Shown here piece after piece: positions 33,198 to 38,572 of a DNA stretch of 38,572 nt; position 1 is the first letter of the stretch; each line of letters opens with the position of its first letter. A program made the translations under genes and the position numbers. Source of the DNA: Bifidobacterium breve. GTDB lineage: Bacteria; Acidobacteriota; Vicinamibacteria; Vicinamibacterales; CAVVIG01. Location: contig CALQBJ020000008.1 in NCBI GenBank assembly GCA_943328785.2, positions 1-38,572 on the forward strand, written 5' to 3'. Under the pieces are notes generated by a model, which was given only the letters and a program-made list of their open reading frames with translations, had not been told where the DNA came from and did no database searches.

Positions 33198-33868
33198 CGC
33201 CGCACGTCCTCCACGACGTGGCCATCCTTCAGGGCGATGGTGCGGCTGCAGCGCTCGGCCACCGTCATGTCGTGCGTCACGATGACGACCGTCGAGCCGA
33301 GGCGGGTGTGCAGGTCCTGGATGAGTGCGAGGATCTCTGCGCCGGTCCGGCTGTCGAGGTTGCCGGTCGGCTCGTCGGCCAGCAGGATGGGCGGGTAGAT
33401 CGACAGGGCGCGGGCAATGGCCACACGCTGGCGTTCGCCGCCGGACAGTTCCTCCGGCAGGTGCGTCAGCCGCTGCCCGAGCTGCACGAGCTGCAGCAGC
33501 TCGCGCGACCGCGCATCGACCTTGCTGCGCGACCAGCCGCGCAGGTGCAGCGGGAGGCCGACGTTCTCGAGACTGGAGAGCGTGGGTAGGAGGTTGAAGA
33601 ACTGGAAGATGAAGCCGATCTTGTCGCGCCGCACGCGCGTCAGCCCATCGTCGGTCAGGCCGGCGAGCGCCTCGCCGTCGATATGGACGGCGCCGGAACT
33701 GGGGCGATCGAGACCGCCGACCAGGTTGAGCAGTGTCGACTTGCCGGAGCCCGAGGGGCCGACAATCGACACCATGTCGCCCTTGTTGATGGTGAGGCTC
33801 ACCTCATGCAGGGCGGTGACCTGCCGTTTGCCGGCGAACTGCTTGCTGACGCGGTCGAGAACGATCAT
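33194..33868 (-). CDS. ABC transporter ATPase, LolD/MacB type
   Basis: A 224-aa nucleotide-binding subunit. Walker A GPSGSGKST is at about 37-45, the signature LSGGERQRVAIARAL in the middle, Walker B ILLADEPTGNLD, and the H-loop VIVTHD. The sequence GDMVSIVGPSGSGKSTLLNLVGGLDRPSSG is typical of the LolD/FtsE/MacB ATPases that power FtsX permeases without moving substrate through the membrane. First gene of the four-gene envelope operon; ATG at 33868. A perfect CRP-type palindrome lies 41-56 bp upstream of this start. Confidence 0.95.
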   Translation of the reverse strand: MIVLDRVSKQFAGKRQVTALHEVSLTINKGDMVSIVGPSGSGKSTLLNLVGGLDRPSSGAVHIDGEALAGLTDDGLTRVRRDKIGFIFQFFNLLPTLSSLENVGLPLHLRGWSRSKVDARSRELLQLVQLGQRLTHLPEELSGGERQRVAIARALSIYPPILLADEPTGNLDSRTGAEILALIQDLHTRLGSTVVIVTHDMTVAERCSRTIALKDGHVVEDVRR

Positions 33869-33908
33869 GGCGAGTCCAGGTCTGTGCGGGTCAGGGGACA
33901 GCCGATTC

Positions 33909-33924
33909 TGTGATTCATTTCACA
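33909..33924. promoter_or_regulatory. CRP/FNR-type palindrome TGTGA-N6-TCACA
   Basis: TGTGATTCATTTCACA: both half-sites match the CRP consensus exactly, with the canonical 6-bp spacer. It lies 41 bp upstream of the ABC ATPase start, in the gap that also faces the thioesterase remnant. A clear -10/-35 pair could not be assigned, so activation versus repression is open. Confidence 0.6.
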
Positions 33925-33973
33925 AAGCGTGGCGTTTCCGGAACAATCTACCCAGTTGAGACGTCGGCTGCCA

Positions 33974-34181
33974 TCAGTCAGGTTCGGGCGCCGCTGACAG
34001 GGCCGCGCGCGTCACGACCGGCAGCGGAATCGTGCAATTGGCCGTGTAGTCGTAGGCCACGTTCACCGTCCGCCCATCCGCGAGGTGCTGCCCGGTGGTC
34101 GCGTTGGCGACCGCGTAGTCGAGCGTGACGCTGCTCATGTCGAGCGCGGCCATGGCGAAACACCCAGCGAGCCTCGGACAT
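33974..34181 (-). pseudogene. Truncated acyl-CoA thioesterase (hotdog) gene
   Basis: The 3' part, from an ATG at 34153 to 33974, encodes SSVTLDYAVANATTGQHLADG and RTVNVAYDYTANCTIPLPV. This looks like the last third of a 4-hydroxybenzoyl-CoA-thioesterase-like hotdog protein (a TGxxVQVAYDY-type strand). The N-terminal two thirds, including the catalytic region, are missing. An ATG at 34181 in another frame begins MSEARWVF and is preceded at 8 nt by TATTCT. I take it as the original start, joined to the tail by a frameshifting deletion. If translated at all, it is from 34153 (59 aa). Confidence 0.5.
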
Positions 34182-34188
34182 GGAGGGT

Positions 34189-34195
34189 TAGAATA
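34189..34195. promoter_or_regulatory. Overlapping divergent -10 elements (ThyX-like gene / thioesterase remnant)
   Basis: Plus strand TAGAAT (34189-34194) is 11 nt before the GTG at 34206. Minus strand TATTCT (34195-34190) is 8 nt before the ATG at 34181. The two hexamers share five base pairs, so one A/T-rich patch could serve both directions. Confidence 0.5.
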
Positions 34196-34205
34196 CCTGA
34201 CTACC

Positions 34206-35825
34206 GTGGCACCCCTTCCCCAGACGCAGGACACCTTCACCGCGGACGAATGCCGGGCGCTCGAGCCGTTCTTCACCAACACCGACCGGCCGGTCTTCGC
34301 ACTGCGCAACCTGCCCGAGACCGTGAAGGGCGCCCTCTTCTCGCGCTACTCGCGTTCGGCCAAGTCGCTGCGCCGGCTGTTTCTCGACGAATTCCTGGGT
34401 GAGGTCGGCGAGTCCGCCGGCGCCACGTCCGGCACGGGCGCCGGGATTGGCAGCGAGCGGGCCGACAGACTCTACGCGCGCGTCTTCAACGAATACGGCG
34501 ACGACTCGGTAGGGCAACTCGGCGGCGCCCATGTCGCGTGCGAAGGGGTGTCGAACATCCTGACGAAGGTGCTCGAGTGGGGACGTCTGATGGCGTACCT
34601 CGAACAGTCGACACGCTACGTCCCGTACACGGCGAAGCCGAACGGCCGCTGGAAGTATCACGTGCCGGCCGACGTCGCGCGCTCGCCGCTCGCCGCGCAG
34701 TTCACCAGCACGCTCGACCATGCCTTCGAGGTCTACGCGAAGTGGATCCCGGTGCTCGAGGAGCACTTCCGCGCGAAGTACCCGAAAACAGCCGAAGACT
34801 CCGACGCCGTCTACCGCTCGGTGATCCGCGCCAAGGCACTCGACACGCTGCGCGGCCTGCTGCCGGCGGCCACCACGTCGAACCTCGGGCTCTACGGCAC
34901 GGGTCAGGCCTACGAAGCGCTCATCCTGCGCATGCGCGCAAACCCGCTCGAGGAAGTGCGCAGCTACGCCGACATGCTGCTGCACGAGTTGCAGCAGGTG
35001 ATGCCGGCGTTCGTCGCCCGTATCGACCAGCCGACGCGCGGCGGGCGCTGGGTGGAATACTTCACGTCATCGCGCGACGCGACGCTCGAGGCGGTGCGTG
35101 CGCGCATCGGCCACGTCGACGCCGAACCGCGCGAGGAAGTGACGCTGACGGAGTTCGATCCGGAAGGGGAAGTGAAGGTGGTGGCGTCGGCTTTGTACGC
35201 CGCGAGCACGCTGCCAGACGACCAGCTGCTGCAGCTGGCGCGCGCCATGTCAGCCGACGATCGCGCCGCAGTGCTCCGCGCCTACATCGGCGACCGCGCC
35301 AACCGCCGCCACAAGCCGGGACGCGCCTTCGAGCGCACGCACTACCGGTTTGACGTACTCGCCGATTACGGGGCGTTCCGCGATCTGCAGCGCCATCGCC
35401 TGCTCACGCTCGAGTGGCAGACGCTGACGCCTGACCATGGCTGCGTCGAACCAGCGGCCATCGAAGACGCCGGCGCCCTCGCTGACTGGCGCGAGGTGAT
35501 GCAGCGCTCCGCCGATCTGCATGGCGCCCTGGTGTCGAGCGGACTCCAGGCGGCGGCCAGCTACGCGGTGTCGATGGCCTACCGCGTCCGCTTCTACATG
35601 GACATGAACGCGCGCGAAGCGATGCATGTCATCGAACTGCGCACTGCACCGCAGGGGCATCCCTCCTACCGGCGCGTCTGCCAGGCGATGCACCGCGCGA
35701 TTGCCGAGGTGGCTGGGCATCGGGCGATCGCCGACGCGATGCAGTACGCCGATCACTCCAGCGTCGAGCTCGAGCGCCTACAGCAGGAACGCGCGATGGA
35801 AAAGAAGCGCGCCGCGCGTACCTGA
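34206..35825 (+). CDS. FAD-dependent thymidylate synthase-like protein, tandem (double ThyX)
   Basis: A 539-aa protein built of two ThyX-like halves. The first half has ALFSRYSRSAKSLRRLFLDEF, the helix EYGDDSVGQLGGAHVACEGVSNILTKVLEWGRLMAYLEQSTRYVPY (the QSTRY part resembles the SxRY end of the ThyX motif) and a central RAKALDTLRGLLPAATTSNLG. The second half has KPGRAFERTHYRFDVLADYGAFRDLQRHRLLTLEWQ (RHR start of the ThyX motif), YMDMNAREAMHVIELRTAPQGHPSYR. Standard ThyX is about 220-250 aa, so this is a duplicated form that I know only as annotated 'FAD-dependent thymidylate synthase'. The GTG at 34206 follows TAGAAT by 11 nt; no Shine-Dalgarno. dTMP synthesis is possible but unproven. Confidence 0.85.
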   Translation: MAPLPQTQDTFTADECRALEPFFTNTDRPVFALRNLPETVKGALFSRYSRSAKSLRRLFLDEFLGEVGESAGATSGTGAGIGSERADRLYARVFNEYGDDSVGQLGGAHVACEGVSNILTKVLEWGRLMAYLEQSTRYVPYTAKPNGRWKYHVPADVARSPLAAQFTSTLDHAFEVYAKWIPVLEEHFRAKYPKTAEDSDAVYRSVIRAKALDTLRGLLPAATTSNLGLYGTGQAYEALILRMRANPLEEVRSYADMLLHELQQVMPAFVARIDQPTRGGRWVEYFTSSRDATLEAVRARIGHVDAEPREEVTLTEFDPEGEVKVVASALYAASTLPDDQLLQLARAMSADDRAAVLRAYIGDRANRRHKPGRAFERTHYRFDVLADYGAFRDLQRHRLLTLEWQTLTPDHGCVEPAAIEDAGALADWREVMQRSADLHGALVSSGLQAAASYAVSMAYRVRFYMDMNAREAMHVIELRTAPQGHPSYRRVCQAMHRAIAEVAGHRAIADAMQYADHSSVELERLQQERAMEKKRAART

Positions 35826-35832
35826 GCGCTCG

Positions 35833-35848
35833 GCCGGCTCAGGCCGGC
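35833..35848. terminator. Hairpin between convergent ThyX-like and rpoZ genes
   Basis: GCCGGC, loop TCAG, GCCGGC, within a direct duplication of GGCCGGCTC. It spans the 13-bp gap and the rpoZ stop. Strong GC stem, no U-tract; bidirectional, possibly only attenuating. Confidence 0.35.
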
Positions 35849-36048
35849 TCGATGGCGACGGCCGGATCCGTGATCACGAACGCCACACGCTCGATCTTGC
35901 GGGCGGCGACTTCCATCAGCGCGGTCGTCGTCTTCTTGTGCGTGCCGACTTCGACGAGCGGAACGCATCCCTTCACCAACTGCGCCGAGCGCAGCCCAGC
36001 CATGACTGCGAATTCGAGGATGCCGAGACCTGCGGGACGTTGCACCAT
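35839..36048 (-). CDS. rpoZ: DNA-directed RNA polymerase omega subunit
   Basis: A 69-aa protein with the omega core pattern: GLGILEFAVMAGLRSAQLVKGCVP matches the FxxVxxAxxRAxQL helix, and HKKTTTALMEVAARKIE matches the KxTxxALxEI segment after it. Omega promotes assembly of the RNA polymerase beta' subunit and can carry the ppGpp site. The C-terminus (RVAFVITDPAVAIEPA) is slightly longer than minimal forms. The ATG at 36048 has AAGGA about 6 nt upstream, an excellent ribosome-binding site. It follows a small membrane ORF by 35 nt and both may share the promoter at 36331-36336. The sequence is divergent, so the call is by pattern. Confidence 0.82.
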   Translation of the reverse strand: MVQRPAGLGILEFAVMAGLRSAQLVKGCVPLVEVGTHKKTTTALMEVAARKIERVAFVITDPAVAIEPA

Positions 36049-36083
36049 GAGGTTTCCTTCCGACGGAGACAGAGAACAGCTGC

Positions 36084-36254
36084 TCAGCGAACGAGCAGAT
36101 AAAGGCCAGCGACCGCACACATCGCGACGATCGGCAGCACGATTCGGAAACGGCGAGCCGTCTCACGTTCGCGCTCGGCGCTAAGCGCCACCCACGTGTT
36201 CCAGCGGGATTCGTCGGACGTGTCGGGTGAAGACGCGGATTCGGAATGCGCCAT
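36084..36254 (-). CDS. Small single-pass membrane protein upstream of rpoZ
   Basis: A 56-aa protein with a polar Ser-rich N-terminus (MAHSESASSPDTSDESRWN), a basic/acidic helix (ALSAERERETARRFR) and one C-terminal hydrophobic segment (IVLPIVAMCAVAGLYLLVR). No family recognised. It looks real because the frame is intact, the hydrophobic segment is well formed, and a promoter-like TATACT faces it about 77 nt upstream. Start ATG at 36254; ribosome-binding site weak. Cotranscribed with rpoZ, so possibly a conserved neighbour. Confidence 0.55.
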   Translation of the reverse strand: MAHSESASSPDTSDESRWNTWVALSAERERETARRFRIVLPIVAMCAVAGLYLLVR

Positions 36255-36330
36255 GACGCACCCCACTCAGTAGAGCTTTGGTGAGGGTTCTGGCCGACGA
36301 AGCCGGTAACTCAGAAAAGCAGGAACTTTC

Positions 36331-36354
36331 AGTATACGCCCCTTCCGGTATACT
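36331..36354. promoter_or_regulatory. Mirror-image divergent -10 elements AGTATAC-N10-GTATACT
   Basis: An inverted repeat with perfect 7-bp arms. Read on the plus strand the right arm gives TATACT (36349-36354) facing the small ORF at 36450. On the minus strand the left arm gives TATACT (36336-36331) facing the membrane protein/rpoZ pair. Either two back-to-back promoters or an operator covering both. Confidence 0.55.
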
Positions 36355-36449
36355 CGCCTCGTCCCCACGAGCCTGCACGGGCAGACTCTTCGGCGTCCCA
36401 CCCCTGGGCCGTCGCACGTCCACGCGCGCCCAACACCGGAGAGTTCCCA

Positions 36450-36656
36450 ATGCATACCCTCAGCTGGCTTCGCCTGTTTGCCTACTCGGAACGCGAGACC
36501 TTCGTGCGACAGCGCGCGCGCGATCACCGCGAGGCGTTGCTGCTGAACGGTGGCGTGAGCCTGTCGCTGGGACTGGCCCCGCTCGAACCGCCGCTCGCCG
36601 GCTCGGCACCGGCAGGCCGCGCTACTCCTCCTCCTCCTCGTCGTCGTCGTTCTTGA
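36450..36656 (+). CDS. Hypothetical small protein
   Basis: A 68-aa ORF, MHTLSWLRLFAYSERETFVRQ followed by a basic/acidic helical stretch and a Pro/Arg-rich end. It has a good ribosome-binding site (GGAGAG about 7 nt before the ATG) and a promoter-like TATACT about 95 nt upstream, which argues for expression. Its last 35 bp overlap the 3' end of def on the other strand, and there the Pro-Arg tail is just the complement of the def acidic tail codons. No family recognised; the first 50 residues are the credible part. Confidence 0.4.
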   Translation: MHTLSWLRLFAYSERETFVRQRARDHREALLLNGGVSLSLGLAPLEPPLAGSAPAGRATPPPPRRRRS

Positions 36657-37170
36657 CCCAGTAGCGCGAGTACTCGTCGAGGAAGGTCAGCGTCTCGAAG
36701 GCCGTCATCCGATCCAGGAAGAGGATGCCGTCGAGGTGATCGGTCTCGTGCTGGATGATGCGCGCCGAGAAGCCGCGCATCCGCAGCTCGATGCGCTCGC
36801 CGTCGCGATCGAGCCCCCGCACTTTGATTTCGCGATGCCGTGGCACCTTGCCGCGGATGTCGGGGATGCTGAGGCAGCCTTCCCAGTCGTCGACCATCTC
36901 GTTGCCGATCGGGGTGATCTCGGGGTTGATGAGGGCGATAGGTGGGGTCGGCTCGTCACCACGCGCCATGTCGAGCGCGGCCACGAAGAGGCGGATGTCC
37001 TCGTGTACCTGCGGCGCAGCCAGGCCCACGCCGTGATACTCATCCATCGTCTCCATCATGTCGTCGATGAGCTTCTGGATGGCGGGCGTACGGACCGTCG
37101 CCTTGTCGAGGGCCTTGGTCTTCTTGCGGAGCACGGGATGTCCCATGCGGGACACTTTCAGAATCGACAT
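36622..37170 (-). CDS. def: Peptide deformylase
   Basis: A 182-aa Fe/Zn enzyme that removes the formyl group from nascent protein N-termini. All three motifs are intact: GVGLAAPQ (47-54), EGCLSIP (97-103, metal ligand C99), and QHETDHLDG (140-148, metal ligands H141 and H145 with catalytic E142). The C-terminus ends in an acidic run NDDDEEEEE, longer than in most homologues. The start is the ATG at 37170; perfect -10 TATAAT lies 9 nt upstream with no Shine-Dalgarno, so the mRNA is probably leaderless or nearly so. Divergent from a Nudix gene with 41 bp between starts. Confidence 0.97.
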   Translation of the reverse strand: MSILKVSRMGHPVLRKKTKALDKATVRTPAIQKLIDDMMETMDEYHGVGLAAPQVHEDIRLFVAALDMARGDEPTPPIALINPEITPIGNEMVDDWEGCLSIPDIRGKVPRHREIKVRGLDRDGERIELRMRGFSARIIQHETDHLDGILFLDRMTAFETLTFLDEYSRYWVKNDDDEEEEE

Positions 37171-37179
37171 ATCAGCCGA

Positions 37180-37187
37180 ATTATACT
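37180..37187. promoter_or_regulatory. Overlapping divergent -10 elements (def / Nudix hydrolase)
   Basis: ATTATACT: on the minus strand TATAAT (37185-37180), 9 nt before the def ATG; on the plus strand TATACT (37182-37187), 24 nt before the Nudix GTG. The two hexamers share four base pairs. No strong -35 is present for either. Confidence 0.6.
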
Positions 37188-37211
37188 TGCCACCACGGAT
37201 CAGCCCCAGCC

Positions 37212-37754
37212 GTGACCGAACAGCACCCACACGACGCCCACGGCTATCGCTTCTGCCCGCGCTGCGGCCAGCAACTCGAGGAACGCCTCCTCAAGCCCGG
37301 CGACCCCTCGCGGCTCGTCTGCCTGGTCTGCGGCTTCGTCTTCTATCTCGACCCGAAGATTGCCGTCGGCACCATCATCCGCACCGATGACGACCACCTC
37401 GTGCTGGTACGGCGGGCCATCGAACCTGGCTATGGAAAGTGGGTCTTTCCGGGTGGCTACGTCGACCGTGGCGAGGCGCTCACCCGCGCCGCCATCCGCG
37501 AGGCCCGTGAGGAATGCGGGCTCGACGTGCGCCTCGACGGCCTGGTGAACGTCTACTCCTACCCTGGCCGCACGGCGATCATCGTGGTCTACGCCGCCAC
37601 GGCCCTCGACGGCACCCTCGCAGTCGACGACGAGAGTCTCGAGTGTGCAGTCGTCACCCCCGCCGACATCCCCTGGACCAATCTCGCCTTCCACAGCACG
37701 CACGACGCGCTTCGCGATTATCTGGCCGGACTCCTGCATCCGCTGACCAGGTAA
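37212..37754 (+). CDS. Nudix hydrolase with N-terminal zinc ribbon
   Basis: A 180-aa cytoplasmic protein. A zinc-ribbon with four Cys (C15, C18, C37, C40: FCPRCG and LVCLVCG) is followed by a Nudix domain whose box is intact, GGYVDRGEALTRAAIREAREE with CGL next (G82x5E88x7REUxEExGU). The ribbon-Nudix layout resembles NADH pyrophosphatase (NudC)-like and ADP-ribose pyrophosphatase-like proteins; the substrate is probably a nucleoside diphosphate-linked compound. The NudC SQPWPFPxS sequence is not present. GTG start at 37212, divergent from def. Confidence 0.92.
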   Translation: MTEQHPHDAHGYRFCPRCGQQLEERLLKPGDPSRLVCLVCGFVFYLDPKIAVGTIIRTDDDHLVLVRRAIEPGYGKWVFPGGYVDRGEALTRAAIREAREECGLDVRLDGLVNVYSYPGRTAIIVVYAATALDGTLAVDDESLECAVVTPADIPWTNLAFHSTHDALRDYLAGLLHPLTR

Positions 37755-37826
37755 CGAACGAATACCCGAGTCTTCACGCGTTGACGCCGGCGCCGATCAC
37801 GTTTTCGGCAGCGACCCAACGGCTTT

Positions 37827-37842
37827 TGTAATCACCCTTACA
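37827..37842. promoter_or_regulatory. Palindrome TGTAA-N6-TTACA upstream of the lipoprotein gene
   Basis: TGTAATCACCCTTACA has the same arm length and 6-bp spacer as the CRP-like site at 33909-33924 and contains GTA-N8-TAC. It lies 41 bp before the ATG at 37884. A Crp/Fnr-family site is one reading; a promoter could not be assigned. Confidence 0.35.
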
Positions 37843-37883
37843 CGGTGCGCGTCCGGACCCCGTACGCCGCCAGGGTTACGACA

Positions 37884-38572
37884 ATGAAGCGATTCATAGC
37901 CCTCAGCTTCCTGATAACCGCCGCACTCACGGGCGCCTGCACCGGTGTCGAACGCGAATCGTCCAACGTGCTGGCGCCGAGTCCGGCCGCGGCCACCCCC
38001 ACGCCGGCCCCCTCGTCACCGAGCGCGCCGTCGCTCCTCGGCACCTGGTCGTCGAATCCGCTGGCGGGCATTCCGGCCAGTTCGTGCACCGGTTTCTCGT
38101 GGCAGGTGACCAGCCAGAGCTCGACGTCGATCGCGGGTACCTTCTCGGCGACGTGTGCGAACGGGGTCTCCGCCACCGGCACGGCGTCCGGCACCATCAA
38201 CGGCGCCAACGTCCCTTACACGGTGACCGGCAACGGTAGCGTCCCTGGCTTCCCGTCGTGCCCCTTCGCCATCAGCGGCACGGCCATCATCGTCGACGGC
38301 GACACGCTGCGGATTCCGTATTCGGGGACGACGTGCCTTGGTCCGGTCAGCGGCGAGGAAACGCTCCGTCGTCCCACGCCACCGCAACCGCCCACCCAGC
38401 CTCCATCGCAGCCGCCGTCGCAGCCGCCAACGCAGCCGTCGCCACCAGCCGAGAACCCGCATCATGTCGGGCCGGGTCCGCTGTCATTGGCACGGACGGA
38501 GCAGGTGATCAACGCGACAGCCGACGAGTTCCCGCAACTGATCACGGCGCGACCGACGGAAGGCGAGGCGCA
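37884..38572 (+). CDS. Secreted lipoprotein with Pro/Gln-rich linker (partial, runs off window)
   Basis: At least 229 codons, cut by the window end. Signal and lipobox: MKRFIALSFLITAALTGACTG (Cys about 19). A Ser/Pro-rich stretch follows, then a beta-rich domain at about 50-155 with GTWSSNPLAGIPASSCTGFSW, GTFSATCANGVSATGTASG and GDTLRIPYSGTTCLGPVSGEETLRR. It has paired Cys, so a disulfide is possible. After it comes a tandem linker of PPTQPPSQ-type repeats, then LARTEQVINATADEFPQLITARPTEGEA, the start of another domain that I only associate loosely with secreted acidobacterial proteins. No function assigned. AGGG lies about 10 nt before the ATG. Confidence 0.78.
   Translation, partial: MKRFIALSFLITAALTGACTGVERESSNVLAPSPAAATPTPAPSSPSAPSLLGTWSSNPLAGIPASSCTGFSWQVTSQSSTSIAGTFSATCANGVSATGTASGTINGANVPYTVTGNGSVPGFPSCPFAISGTAIIVDGDTLRIPYSGTTCLGPVSGEETLRRPTPPQPPTQPPSQPPSQPPTQPSPPAENPHHVGPGPLSLARTEQVINATADEFPQLITARPTEGEA

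Noticed and set aside
1-38572. tRNA, rRNA, riboswitch, CRISPR and insertion-sequence signals
   Set aside because: No cloverleaf, no regularly spaced direct repeats, no transposase-like ORF, no terminal inverted repeats with target duplication were seen.

Overview
This is a compact, very GC-rich bacterial chromosome segment. Gene content and sequence style point to an Acidobacteriota-type genome, probably the Vicinamibacteria/Luteitalea side. The reasons are a fused alpha/beta 2-oxoacid dehydrogenase E1, a double-length ThyX-like protein, and remnants of a 6-bladed beta-propeller gene and of a carboxypeptidase-regulatory-domain TonB-dependent receptor. This placement is an inference from recognised families, not from a database search. 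There is no sign of phage, plasmid, insertion sequence, CRISPR, rRNA or tRNA genes.

Layout. (1) 1-1760, minus: start of the division/cell-wall (dcw) cluster, mraZ-rsmH-ftsL, behind a clear sigma70-type promoter and a 10-bp-periodic MraZ operator. (2) 1960-6642, plus: a tightly overlapping glycan operon with two GT2 glycosyltransferases, an extended SDR, and a DegT aminotransferase fused in frame to a second SDR. (3) 6658-10246, plus: a secreted Pro-rich protein, YqeY, the lipid II flippase MurJ and a rhomboid protease. (4) 10286-13336: cupin and DoxX genes (minus), divergent from the fused 2-oxoacid dehydrogenase E1 (plus). (5) 13337-20976, plus: a beta-propeller remnant, then a fatty-acid beta-oxidation operon like Bacillus fadNAE. 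It has a FadR-type palindrome at its promoter and a TetR/FadR-like first gene that has lost the recognition-helix region. Two alpha/beta hydrolase genes are inserted between fadN and fadA. (6) 20982-24349, plus: a membrane protein, a DUF1684 lipoprotein, a HAD phosphatase, a collapsed TonB receptor gene and a SirB1-type transglutaminase-like protein. (7) 24417-33868, minus: an endonuclease III relative, an M20 peptidase, an MBL-fold hydrolase, a secreted alpha/beta hydrolase, and a four-gene envelope system (LolD-like ATPase, FtsX/MacB permease, LolA-like periplasmic protein, outer-membrane beta-barrel). (8) 33909-38572: a truncated thioesterase gene, a ThyX-like gene, rpoZ, two small ORFs, def, a Nudix hydrolase and the start of a secreted Pro-rich lipoprotein.

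How the genes work together. Most operons are held together by 4-bp ATGA/GTGA/TTGA overlaps, which suggests translational coupling. Where promoters can be seen, a -10-like hexamer often sits only 6-11 nt before the start codon with no Shine-Dalgarno sequence. This points to frequent leaderless or very short-leader transcription. Several divergent gene pairs share overlapping or mirror-image -10 elements. The most unusual items are the FadR-like regulator with a deleted recognition-helix region in front of an intact operator, the DegT-SDR fusion with an internal ribosome-binding site, the four-gene Lol-like system behind a perfect CRP-type palindrome, and a dispersed hairpin repeat whose two copies differ by compensatory changes.
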